The position numbers and the translations under genes are program-made. The notes beneath the pieces were generated by a model. That model saw nothing but the letters and a program-made list of their open reading frames with translations, searched no databases and was not told the DNA's origin. A DNA stretch of 64,000 nucleotides, from contig NZ_CP022297.1 in assembly GCF_017310015.1 (NCBI RefSeq), positions 2,046,001-2,110,000 of the forward strand, in the 5' to 3' direction. This document shows positions 53,054 to 61,960 of the stretch, in pieces (the stretch's first letter is position 1; every line of letters starts with the position of its first letter). This DNA is from Marinobacterium iners. Its GTDB lineage: Bacteria; Pseudomonadota; Gammaproteobacteria; Pseudomonadales; Balneatricaceae.

Positions 53054-54067
53054 TCATTCCTGCTTCTGAGCTTCATACTCACGAGCGATTTTACGCAGTT
53101 CTGCCAGGGCCGCAGCGGCATCTATGTCGAGGTCCGCAACACTGTCGATCCACGCCTGATCCATGCCCTCGGACAACTTCAGGAAATCCTGAGTAAACGG
53201 GGCATTTTGGTCATGTTCAATAATGGTTACACCCTGCTCTCGCGCGAATTCCAGACCTTCATAGTCGGTTTCTTCCCAGGCCTTGCCAGCCAGCGCAGAC
53301 AGCTTTTCACCGGACACGCTCATGATCGCTTCACGGTCTTTCGGGTCCAGATCAGCCAGGAAGTCCGGGTTGATGAAGATTGAAAATGTACCCATGTACA
53401 TCCCGCCGGGGATTGTGGTCAGATACTTTGTCACTTCCGCCAGACGCTGTGCTTTCTGCTGTCCCACAGGCAGCAGAGTGCCATCCACCACGCCCTGCTG
53501 CATCATTTCGTACAGCTTTGTGGCGGGCGCCGATACCGGCGCAGCCTGAAGCCGCTCGGCAATATCGGCCTGTACACCACCACCGATACGGATCTTCTTG
53601 CCCTTGATATCGTCAATACGTTCAATGGGAATGGTCGTCATCAGCTGGCCCGGCCCGTGGGTGAACATCCCCACCACTTCAAGCCCCGAGAACTCATCTG
53701 CAGACTGAAAGTATTTTTGCTGTACACGCCAAAGCCCAACGGAGGCCGCCTCGGCACCCACCCCCATACCCGGCTGCTCTGCCACCATGGGCAGCCTGAA
53801 GCGTCCTGGCACATAACCGTGATAGCTGAAACCGGCATCAATGACGCCGTCTTCAACCAGCTGGAAATAGGACTTCGGATGCCCCACATCGTATTCAACC
53901 TTGACCTTCACACGCCCCTCGGTCGCCTCTTCAACCCACTTCGCCCAGGTCGGCCAAACAACCGAATTCTGCACAGACGTCGGGGGCAACCAGGTACCGA
54001 CGACCATGGTCGTTTCCGCACTCACCACGCCAGAACACCCAAGGCCTGCAATCAAGGAAAGCCCCAC
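53054..54067 (-). CDS. dctP: TRAP binding protein DctP (orphan, apparent frameshift in signal peptide)
   Basis: 337 aa read from a GTG at 54067. The mature protein is complete (ETTMVVGTWLPPTSVQN; KLYEMMQQGVVDGTLLP) and paralogous to the binding protein at 41020-42051. The normal start is the ATG at 54093 with AAGGA upstream, but its frame reaches a stop after about 12 codons. Adding one A to the six-A tract at 54074-54079 restores MLKTIKKYGVGLSLIAGLG, a good signal peptide. Either a real one-base deletion or a sequencing error. The GTG has no ribosome site and gives a signal without positive residues. It starts 12 nt after the enoyl-CoA hydratase stop, so it belongs to the beta-oxidation operon. 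Confidence 0.8.
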   Translation of the reverse strand: MGLSLIAGLGCSGVVSAETTMVVGTWLPPTSVQNSVVWPTWAKWVEEATEGRVKVKVEYDVGHPKSYFQLVEDGVIDAGFSYHGYVPGRFRLPMVAEQPGMGVGAEAASVGLWRVQQKYFQSADEFSGLEVVGMFTHGPGQLMTTIPIERIDDIKGKKIRIGGGVQADIAERLQAAPVSAPATKLYEMMQQGVVDGTLLPVGQQKAQRLAEVTKYLTTIPGGMYMGTFSIFINPDFLADLDPKDREAIMSVSGEKLSALAGKAWEETDYEGLEFAREQGVTIIEHDQNAPFTQDFLKLSEGMDQAWIDSVADLDIDAAAALAELRKIAREYEAQKQE

Positions 54068-54105
54068 ACCATATTTTTTATTGTCTTAAGCATTGTGTAT
54101 CCTTT

Positions 54106-54329
54106 TTATTTTGGTTTCTTGGTGAAAGAACCACTTTCAAAAAGCTCAATGAGTTGAGCCAACTCTTCCCGCATACTCTTCTCTGAATTTTGCGAGAAAT
54201 TATTCTTTATCAGCTGCTTGGTTCTAATAACGGCTTCGGTTGGTAACAAAGCAAGCCCCTCTGCACTTTTCATTGCAGTATTGAAGGCTTCGCCATCCTC
54301 ACACACCTCGTTTACAAAACCCTTTTCAC
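54106..54329 (-). pseudogene. 3' part of an interrupted enoyl-CoA hydratase
   Basis: Encodes the C-terminal helices (CEKGFVNEVCEDGEAF, then a TEAVIRTKQLIKNN stretch). Together with 56246-56756 it forms a 245-codon frame. The cut falls at ADRF-CEKG. It is downstream of an insertion sequence and unlikely to be translated on its own. Confidence 0.88.
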
Positions 54330-54335
54330 AGAACC

Positions 54336-56245
54336 CCCGAGTTCAACAGTTAGCGTTATAAGCTATTGATTTGTATAGGCGGCACTGCAAAATGCTCCAC
54401 TACACGATCAGGTTATCGGGGCCAACGCTGGGTTTTTCGATACTAAGGGCCTTGAAGATATCCAGCTGCTCACGGCTCATGCTGGACACGCCTGTCACGG
54501 TGCTGCCACCGAGTGTGGCCTGGTGATACTGGATACGCCGCAGCTGCTCCAGTGCCCGCATGGGTGAGTGTTCAGAGCCTGCTGCCTTTAAGCGCATCCG
54601 CATCACGCGGTGCAGAACCAAAGCGATAAAGCAGATCATGGCATGGGCTCTGATCCGCTCTGGCAGCCGGTGGTACACCGGGCCGATTTCGATATCCGAT
54701 TTCAGCGCCTTGAAGCCTCGCTCGATGTCTGCCAGTGATTTGTAGTGTTTGACCACCTCTGTTGGTGATAGATCCTTGACGTTGGTGACCAGCAGCAGTT
54801 TGCCATCCATCAGGCGCGCACGTTTCAGGGCTTTTTCGTCAATATCGTAGCTGAACAACTCACTTTTCAGGTCAATACGCACGATTTTGGCCAACGAGGA
54901 TTCGCTGACCTCTTTGTATAAACGGGCTGTTGCGCCGCCATCAGACAGTTTGCGTCCGCGTGTGGTCTTGCCTTCATCCTGCCGGATAAGCTTCTCGGTC
55001 AGGCACTGTGCTTCCTCTTCGATCGCGTTGATTCTGGCATCACGGGCCGCGGTTTCATCGGCGGCACGTACGGGATCGTGGGCTACGATCAGGCGCTGCT
55101 CCTGCCACTGAGTCTCTGTGATCACTTCCGCTTCGGAGGAGTCAAAAACCGTGCGCTGCAACGGCTCCAGGATCGGTTCGAAGTCACTATAACGACGCCC
55201 GGGAACCGCCAGAATAAACTCAACCGGTTGACCGTTCGGCAGCGTCATCTGCTTCAGCTCATCCAGGTTATCGACCGACAGTAACCCACGGTCCGCAACC
55301 ACGACAATGCGCTTAACCGGGAAGCGCTCAATGATCGTTTTCAGGGTGGGCTGAAGCGTTTTAACTTCTGCGGTGTTGCCTTCAAACACCTCGTGATACA
55401 GCGGCAGTCCTTCGGCCGTCTGAACCATGCCCAACATGACCTGACGACGGATGCCGCCGTCCTTGGAACGCCCGTACTGCCTGAGTTCTTCGTCCTGCTC
55501 GGTCAAGCCTTCGGCACGGATGGTGGTCATGTCGTAGAAGACGACTGACAGTTCCTGATCGATCAGCGGGCGCAGCAGTTCAGTGACTTTGTCATTGACG
55601 GCATCACGTTGAGTATTAAGCGCATCCATTGCCCGCAGCAGGTGCTGATGGTCGACTTTTTTGATACTGCCAACACCGGGAACACAGACAGTCTCCAGCC
55701 AGCGCAGCACGCCCAGTTTGGAGTCCGGCGAGGTCAGGCGATTCATGACCATAATGCGGATCAAGGCTTCGATCTGGATGCTGTGACGCGTACCGCGGAA
55801 GGCTTTGCGCAGCTGTTCAAAGCCGAGCGCATTCCAGAGCTGAGTCAGTGCCCAGACATCACCCAAGGTACGAGATGACTCAAAGCTGACGGCGGGCTTA
55901 TCCGGTAGCGATCGCCCGGTAATCCGGCACAGACCTTCGACCACGGACTCCAGCTCATCACCGAGCTTGTCGAGACGGCCGAGGGTCGCAATCGTGCGTT
56001 GTTTTGGGCGGCCGTTCTCGTCTCGATAGGCTTCAACGAGCTGCACATACTTGCGAGGGCCGGACTTGGTGACTTTGACGTACATGCCATGACTTTATCA
56101 TCTCTTTATGACCTTTAAAACAGAAAAGATATCCACAGGCATGCCACTACAAGGTTTTAGGCGTCTAAAAAGCGGAAACCCGCATGAATACTGGGCTGAG
56201 GCGTGTAAAAGAGACGATTTTCAGTGGATAACTGTCGAACTCGGG
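54336..56245 (-). mobile_element. IS1634-type insertion sequence in the enoyl-CoA hydratase gene
   Basis: 1910 bp. Inverted repeats CCCGAGTTC(A/G)ACAGTTA at both ends. The 6-bp target duplication AGAACC stands at 54330-54335 and 56246-56251. It carries a single transposase gene. Precise removal of the element plus one duplication copy restores the host gene in frame, so the insertion is simple and recent. Confidence 0.9.
54400..56085 (-). CDS. IS1634-family (IS4-like) transposase
   Basis: 561 aa. The N-terminal block MYVKVTKSGPRKYVQLVEAY and PKQRTIATLGRLDKL are typical of IS1634/IS1549-like transposases. DDE-region candidates: Asp in LSVVFYDMTTIR, Asp in IVVVADRGLLSVDN, and Glu in KSLADIERGFKALK with the YREK-like surround. 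Complete, with no internal stop; probably active. Nothing else is in the element. Confidence 0.87.
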   Translation of the reverse strand: MYVKVTKSGPRKYVQLVEAYRDENGRPKQRTIATLGRLDKLGDELESVVEGLCRITGRSLPDKPAVSFESSRTLGDVWALTQLWNALGFEQLRKAFRGTRHSIQIEALIRIMVMNRLTSPDSKLGVLRWLETVCVPGVGSIKKVDHQHLLRAMDALNTQRDAVNDKVTELLRPLIDQELSVVFYDMTTIRAEGLTEQDEELRQYGRSKDGGIRRQVMLGMVQTAEGLPLYHEVFEGNTAEVKTLQPTLKTIIERFPVKRIVVVADRGLLSVDNLDELKQMTLPNGQPVEFILAVPGRRYSDFEPILEPLQRTVFDSSEAEVITETQWQEQRLIVAHDPVRAADETAARDARINAIEEEAQCLTEKLIRQDEGKTTRGRKLSDGGATARLYKEVSESSLAKIVRIDLKSELFSYDIDEKALKRARLMDGKLLLVTNVKDLSPTEVVKHYKSLADIERGFKALKSDIEIGPVYHRLPERIRAHAMICFIALVLHRVMRMRLKAAGSEHSPMRALEQLRRIQYHQATLGGSTVTGVSSMSREQLDIFKALSIEKPSVGPDNLIV

Positions 56246-56756
56246 AGAACCGATCCGCTTTCCAGGTTCGGCCAAGGACAAGCAACTCCGTTGCAATACA
56301 GTGAGTTGAAAAGTTTGGAATAATGAATGTTGCGGCAAACTCAGGACACAGCCCAAGGCTCGTAAACGGCATTTTGAAGAAGCTGCTTCGTCCTGCATAA
56401 ACCAGATCGCAATGCAAAAGCAGCGTCACACCAATACCGACTGCAAAACCTTCAACAGCCGCGATTATTGGCTTTTTGCATTGACTCATCCTGAGCATGA
56501 ACTTAAATACCGGATGCGATTCATTCTGTATTGGATTATTAATAAAATCCTCAACATCATGACCGCTGCAAAAATATTCTTCATGTCCGGTGATCACAAT
56601 GGATTTTATTTCGGCATTTTTTTCTGCTTGGGTTAAAAACTCCGAGAGTAATGTATATGCATTAATATCCAGTGCATTCTTTCTGGCAGGATTGACGATT
56701 CTGATCACCATCACAGAGCCGTGAACATCCCTGCGGACACAAGGTTCGGGTCGCAT
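56246..56756 (-). pseudogene. 5' part of an interrupted enoyl-CoA hydratase/isomerase
   Basis: Crotonase fold: NPARKNALDINAY, the oxyanion-hole stretch EYFCSGHDVEDF and a second one AAVEGFAVGIGVTLLLHCDLVYA. The start at 56756 has AAGGA 7 nt upstream. Real coding stops at the duplication (56251), after which the reading enters the IS and ends at 56157. The whole gene would be 244 residues, a little short for the family. It lies 61 nt after the acyl-CoA ligase, as part of the beta-oxidation operon. Confidence 0.88.
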
Positions 56757-56817
56757 ATCAGGTTCCTTTGTGTTCAGCATCTGGAACCGGACCGGCTCCA
56801 GATGCGATTACGTCAGG

Positions 56818-58395
56818 CTAGAAATCCGGGAACTGTTGACGAAGTGCTCGTTTCAGAAGCTTTCCGGACGTGTTTTTGGGCAACTGCTGCACGAAATGCA
56901 CGTGCTTGGGTACCTTGAAAGGCGCCAGGTTTTCTCTGGCATGCCGGATCAAGCTCTCCGCATTCGGATCGGCTTCAGGTCGCAGTACGACAACCGCTGC
57001 AATGGCTTCAATCCATTTTTCATCCGGCACGCCAATCACCGCCACTTCATCGACGTCAGGGTGCGTGTAAAGCGCTTCCTCAACGTCGCGACTGGCAACC
57101 AGCACCCCACCGGTATTCACGATGTCCTTGATGCGATCCACAATCCAGATGTAGCCCTCCTCATCGCGATAACCGAGATCACCCGAGTGAAACCAGCCAC
57201 CGGCAAAGGCCTCTTCGGTTTGCTCGGGCTTGTCCCAGTACCCGACCATCAACTGTGGTGACCGGTGCACCAGCTCACCCTGTTGCCCTGGCGCACACTC
57301 TTCGCCGGTCGCAGGGTCAACAATCCGTGTTTCAACATTGAAAATGGGACGACCGCAGGATGCGGGCCGCTCAGCATGCTCTTCCGGTGTCAACACCGTG
57401 GCCAGGGGTGCAATTTCGCTTTGCCCATAGCAGTTATAAAGCCCGGAGTCGGGCAGACGCTCACCCAACTCTTTCACGATGGGCTCCGGCATGATGGATG
57501 CGCCGTAATACAGCTTTTGCAAATGCTGCAGCTCTGATTCGACAAACTGCGGATGGCGCAGCAACGCGATCCAAACGGTAGGAGGTGCAAAGAAGCTGTT
57601 CAACCGCTTCTGTTTAAGCTGCTGCAGTATCAGCTCGGGGGTCGGTGTATCCAGCAGGCAAGTGTAGGCACCCGATAACAGGGCCGGCATGGTAAACACA
57701 TGCATCTGAGCGGAATGATACAGCGGCAGTGCCGCCAGACAGCGGTCGGTCTTCTTGATATCCAGATGCAACAGGCAGCTTACATATTCAGCCATCAGGG
57801 AGCGGTGCGTGTGCATCGCGCCCTTTGGATCTGACGTTGTACCGGAGGTGTACAAAATCTGGACCACGTCATTCTCATCCAGTACAAGCTCCGGCGGGTG
57901 CTCACTTCCGGCGCCCTGTGCCACCATCAGCACATCGGTTTTACCTTCCACCCTGGCGTTACTGTGCAAGCTGCCTTGTATGCTCAGGTTCAGCTGGTCG
58001 CATACAGCATCGATGTGCCCCTTGAGGCTGTCGTCTGCAAACAGGGCGCGTGCACCCGATTGCGTCAGGACATACACCAGCTCACGTTCGGTCAGTGAAA
58101 AATTCACGGGCACATGGATCAGACCCGCACGGGTGCAGGCAAGCCAGAGAATCAGGTAGGCATCAGAGTTTTTTCCATACGCGGCAACACGGTCCCCCTT
58201 GTTAAGCCCCTGCGCCAGCATGTGGTTTGCGACTTTATTGACGGCCGCGTTCAGCTCACGATAGGACCAGCAACGGTCCGCATACTCCAGGGCTATCTGC
58301 TGAGGATGCTGCACGGCAGCCCTGTGCAGAGCATCCCCGATGGTATTGCGATTGGCACGATCAATCTGCTTTTGGGTTTGAGCTTCCGAATTCAT
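56818..58395 (-). CDS. acyl-CoA synthetase (AMP-forming CoA ligase)
   Basis: 525 aa, adenylate-forming superfamily. P-loop ILYTSGTTSDPKGAMHTH near residue 185, then YNCYGQSEIAPL, GWFHSGDLGYRDEEGYIWIVDRIKD and the catalytic Lys in NTSGKLLKR near the C-terminus. It activates a carboxylic acid, probably a medium-chain or aryl-alkyl acid, for the acyl-CoA enzymes encoded upstream. The ATG at 58395 has GAGAGG 5 nt upstream; a GTG two codons earlier is less likely. The true substrate cannot be told by eye. Confidence 0.9.
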   Translation of the reverse strand: MNSEAQTQKQIDRANRNTIGDALHRAAVQHPQQIALEYADRCWSYRELNAAVNKVANHMLAQGLNKGDRVAAYGKNSDAYLILWLACTRAGLIHVPVNFSLTERELVYVLTQSGARALFADDSLKGHIDAVCDQLNLSIQGSLHSNARVEGKTDVLMVAQGAGSEHPPELVLDENDVVQILYTSGTTSDPKGAMHTHRSLMAEYVSCLLHLDIKKTDRCLAALPLYHSAQMHVFTMPALLSGAYTCLLDTPTPELILQQLKQKRLNSFFAPPTVWIALLRHPQFVESELQHLQKLYYGASIMPEPIVKELGERLPDSGLYNCYGQSEIAPLATVLTPEEHAERPASCGRPIFNVETRIVDPATGEECAPGQQGELVHRSPQLMVGYWDKPEQTEEAFAGGWFHSGDLGYRDEEGYIWIVDRIKDIVNTGGVLVASRDVEEALYTHPDVDEVAVIGVPDEKWIEAIAAVVVLRPEADPNAESLIRHARENLAPFKVPKHVHFVQQLPKNTSGKLLKRALRQQFPDF

Positions 58396-58440
58396 ATTCA
58401 CCTCTCGTTATTATTTTTTTACCCAGGCATTTAAACCCGC

Positions 58441-60732
58441 TCAGTTACGCAACGGGCGACCTGTTTCCAGCAAGGCCTGCATACGCTGAACGGACTCGGG
58501 GTACTGCAGCAACGCCAGATTGCAGCGCCGCTCATGGTCAGCAAAGCGATCAAACCAGCCGGGCTCACTTGCCAGGTTCAACAGGTCAAGCAGATGCTGT
58601 TCAAGTACCGCTTGATAGCCCCCAACAGCAAGTGGTTTGGCTGGTACGCAGTGCTGCAGCGCCGACAGCGTTGGCTGCCTGTGTTCGGGCGCATCGCGCA
58701 ACTGCCTGCACAGCGCCAGCGCATCCGACAACAAGCGATCACGGTTCATGCTGATGCCATCACTGTCGCGCAGAAAGCCCCATTGACGCGCCTGCAGCGC
58801 CGAAGCGGTGACAGAGGCCTCACGGATCAATGTAAATGTATGCTGGATTGCCTCTGAACCACCGAACCGCTCTGCACTGCGGGCCAACAATTCACGACAT
58901 CCGCCCCATCCCGGAACAATGCCGACGCTGTTTTCCACCAGCCCCAGCTGTGACTCGGCATGCGCCTGCACGGCATGACAGTGAAACATCAATTCAAGCC
59001 CCCCGCCGAGCGCTTTGCCCGCCACGGCGGCAACAACCGGAACAGGTGCCTGGCGAATGGCCATGAACAGCTGCTGCCCGCGACGGATATAGCGATCAAT
59101 GGCACCTTCCTGAGTTGTCATGGCGACAAACTCCTTAAGGTCAGCACCCGCAGCAAAAATGCCACTGGCACTGTACAGCACCAGCCCTTTATCAGCGGCA
59201 ATGGCTTCGGCCAGGGCTGTTTCAATCTCATCCAGCAGCACGCTGCTGAGAGCATTCACCTTATGGCTGAACTCAAGACACCAGGTATCCTGGTCCAACT
59301 CCCGCAACACACTGCGTTCGAACGTATGAATGGCTGGGCGGGCCACAATGCTCTGCCAGTCAATGATCCCTGCATCTCGGGAGATCGGACGGTATTGACC
59401 CTGCCAGTCCAGCTGTTCGGCATTTTTGTAGCAAGGTTGCCCAGACGTATTACGGACAAACGTCGAAAGGGAGCGACCTTCATCCTGCACACGTGCAGCA
59501 AACGCACTGACACCGATTCGATCCAACAACTCAAACGGGCCGAATCGCCAGTTGTAGCCCAGTCGCATGGCGGCGTCGATCGCATCAATTGCATCGGCTA
59601 CGTCCGGCACCAGCCGCGTGGCGTAGTCCAGCACCCGTGACAGCACTCGCCAGGCATAAAGCCCCCCCTGATCATCGCTGGCCAACAATTCACCGATCTG
59701 TCCTGGCTTCAACTGTGCAGACTCAAGCGTGACCGCCTGAGGAGGCCGGTGTTCCAGTGCGACCAGGTCAAGCACTTCACGCTGTTTGCGGCCATCAGAA
59801 TCAGTGAACTGCCGATAGAACCCCTGCAGAACCCTGCCCTTGCGACCGTACCAACCCCTGGCCAGCATATGTTCAATCACAGGCGCAGCACCGGCGTATG
59901 TCTGGAACGGATCATCCTCTTCCAGCAGGCGTGCCAGACTCGCTGTCACTTCAGGCATGAGATCGATTCCGACCAGATCCCAAAGCCCGAAAATGCCGGT
60001 TTTCGGGAATCCGCACACCTGCATCACTGCATCGGCGTCCTCAACACTCAATCCCATCGCGATAGCTTCCTGCAACGCAACTTGCATCCAGTAGACACCC
60101 AATCGGTTGGCGATAAAACCCGGACGGTCATTACAGTGAATCACCGTTTTACCCATGCCATGATCGATGAATGATCTCACCCGTTCCGCTACCTCCGGGC
60201 GCGTATCCTCAGAGCTGACAAGCTCCAGCAGACGCATGTAGCGTGGCGGGTTGAAAAAATGGGTTACCACAAAGTGCTCACGCAGGCTTTGAGGCATCCC
60301 CTCCATCAGGGTTGCCAAGGGGATCGTGGAGGTGTTGGACGAAACAATCGCATCGGGTGCACGCACCGCTTCGATCCGTCGATACAGGTCCTGTTTGACA
60401 TCAAGGCGCTCTACCACCACCTCAACAATCCAGTCAGCGTCTTTCAGCCTGTAGAGATCATCCTCCGTATTGCCGACCTGCACGCGTTCTGCGACCGTAG
60501 TGTCCATAAAGCCGCCGGCCGCACCGGCTTTGAGCATTCTTTCAACGGCACCTGCCGCAATTGCATTGCGCTCGGCGGCAGAGGCATTTGATGCGACATC
60601 TTTTGGCGGTATATCAAGCAACAGTACGTCAGCACCGGCATTAGCGGCCTGAGCGGCAATGCCGGCGCCCATGACACCGGCACCGATTACGGCCACCCTG
60701 CGGACAGGTTTTGATGTGTTCTGGTTACCCAT
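58441..60732 (-). CDS. 3-hydroxyacyl-CoA dehydrogenase / enoyl-CoA hydratase fusion
   Basis: 763 aa. N-terminal NAD-binding 3-hydroxyacyl-CoA dehydrogenase (Rossmann motif GAGVMGAGIA near residue 17; THFFNPPRYM), its C-terminal domains (about 190-420), then a crotonase domain at about 490-690 (SGIFAAGADLKEF; GGGLELMFHCHAV). The order is the reverse of E. coli FadB, where the hydratase comes first, and matches FadB2x/FadN-type proteins. It oxidises 3-hydroxyacyl-CoA to 3-ketoacyl-CoA and may hydrate enoyl-CoA. GGAGGGG lies 5 nt before the ATG at 60732; the gene starts 2 nt after the thiolase stop. Confidence 0.9.
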   Translation of the reverse strand: MGNQNTSKPVRRVAVIGAGVMGAGIAAQAANAGADVLLLDIPPKDVASNASAAERNAIAAGAVERMLKAGAAGGFMDTTVAERVQVGNTEDDLYRLKDADWIVEVVVERLDVKQDLYRRIEAVRAPDAIVSSNTSTIPLATLMEGMPQSLREHFVVTHFFNPPRYMRLLELVSSEDTRPEVAERVRSFIDHGMGKTVIHCNDRPGFIANRLGVYWMQVALQEAIAMGLSVEDADAVMQVCGFPKTGIFGLWDLVGIDLMPEVTASLARLLEEDDPFQTYAGAAPVIEHMLARGWYGRKGRVLQGFYRQFTDSDGRKQREVLDLVALEHRPPQAVTLESAQLKPGQIGELLASDDQGGLYAWRVLSRVLDYATRLVPDVADAIDAIDAAMRLGYNWRFGPFELLDRIGVSAFAARVQDEGRSLSTFVRNTSGQPCYKNAEQLDWQGQYRPISRDAGIIDWQSIVARPAIHTFERSVLRELDQDTWCLEFSHKVNALSSVLLDEIETALAEAIAADKGLVLYSASGIFAAGADLKEFVAMTTQEGAIDRYIRRGQQLFMAIRQAPVPVVAAVAGKALGGGLELMFHCHAVQAHAESQLGLVENSVGIVPGWGGCRELLARSAERFGGSEAIQHTFTLIREASVTASALQARQWGFLRDSDGISMNRDRLLSDALALCRQLRDAPEHRQPTLSALQHCVPAKPLAVGGYQAVLEQHLLDLLNLASEPGWFDRFADHERRCNLALLQYPESVQRMQALLETGRPLRN

Positions 60733-60734
60733 TT

Positions 60735-61940
60735 TCACCCCTCCAGTCGCTCGATTATCAACGCAATACCCTGACCACCGCCGATGCACATGGTAATCAG
60801 CGCTCGGCGCTTACCCTGACGCTCAAGTTCATACAGCGCCTTGAGCGTAATGATGGAGCCAGTGGCTCCCACCGGGTGACCATGTGCAATCGCACCACCA
60901 TTGACGTTCACACGTGACGGATCGAACTCAAGACTTTGCGCAACCGCCATTGCCTGCGCTGCAAATGCCTCGTTGGATTCGATCAGGTCAATGTCAGTGA
61001 TGGAGAGCCCGGCCTGTTGCAGAGCCTTTTTGACTGCCGGAATCGGCCCCAGTCCCATCAAGTGAGGCTCCACTCCCGCAAAGGCATAACTGACAAAACG
61101 CGCCCTGGCCTTAAGCCCACGCTGCTCCGCTTCCTGAGCTGATGTCATAACCAGTGCAGCCGCGCCATCGTTAATGCCCGATGCGTTACCCGCCGTGACA
61201 ATACCATCCTTTTTAAAGGCCGGACGCAGCTGCTGCAGACCAGCAAAGTCCACATCAGGGCGAACATGCTCATCAATGAAAAACGGCAGGGTTTCGCGGC
61301 CCTTTCGCACGGGTACCGGGACGATTTGATCGGTGAGGTAACCAGCGTCAATGGCCGCCGCAGCCTTGTGGTGGCTGTCACAGGCATATTGATCCAGCTG
61401 CTCTCGGGTAAACCCATACTGCTGCGCGATATTTTCTGCCGTGATCCCCATATGGCCACTGTCGAAGGGATCACTCAGAATGCCGACTGTCATATCCAGT
61501 GCAGGAGCATCCCCCATACGCTGCCCAAAGCGCATTTTCGGCAACAGATAGGCACCCTGGCTCATGCTTTCAGCCCCACCGGCCAGGGCAATACGACTGG
61601 CACCGGACTGGATCATTTGCGCCGCCGAAATCAGGGACTGAACGGACGAGCCACACAGGCGGTTGACGTTCAATGCAGCCGAGCTGTCCGGCAAACCACA
61701 GTTGCGCGCAATATGACGTGACAGGTAGGCATCCTGCGGGCTCGTTGTGATGATATGTCCAAACACGGCGTGATCGATCTCGCCGGCATCAACTCCGGCA
61801 CGTTCAATGGCTGCGCGGCCTGCAAAAGTACCCAGTTCGGCCGGTGTATAGGCTGCAAGGCTGCCACCAAAGCCGCCTATTGCCGTTCGGGCTCCGGCAA
61901 CGATCACTACATCCTGCAACATGAGAGTCTCGCTCATCAT
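60735..61940 (-). CDS. acetyl-CoA C-acyltransferase (thiolase)
   Basis: 401 aa. Cleaves 3-ketoacyl-CoA to acetyl-CoA and a shorter acyl-CoA. Nucleophile Cys in NRLCGSSVQSL near residue 94, His in GGAIAHGHPVGATGS, second Cys in TMCIGGGQG near the end. GAGG lies 6 nt before the ATG. It is between the acyl-CoA dehydrogenase and the hydroxyacyl-CoA dehydrogenase genes and coupled to the latter. Confidence 0.92.
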   Translation of the reverse strand: MMSETLMLQDVVIVAGARTAIGGFGGSLAAYTPAELGTFAGRAAIERAGVDAGEIDHAVFGHIITTSPQDAYLSRHIARNCGLPDSSAALNVNRLCGSSVQSLISAAQMIQSGASRIALAGGAESMSQGAYLLPKMRFGQRMGDAPALDMTVGILSDPFDSGHMGITAENIAQQYGFTREQLDQYACDSHHKAAAAIDAGYLTDQIVPVPVRKGRETLPFFIDEHVRPDVDFAGLQQLRPAFKKDGIVTAGNASGINDGAAALVMTSAQEAEQRGLKARARFVSYAFAGVEPHLMGLGPIPAVKKALQQAGLSITDIDLIESNEAFAAQAMAVAQSLEFDPSRVNVNGGAIAHGHPVGATGSIITLKALYELERQGKRRALITMCIGGGQGIALIIERLEG

Positions 61941-61960
61941 TAAATCCTCTTATTGTTCTG

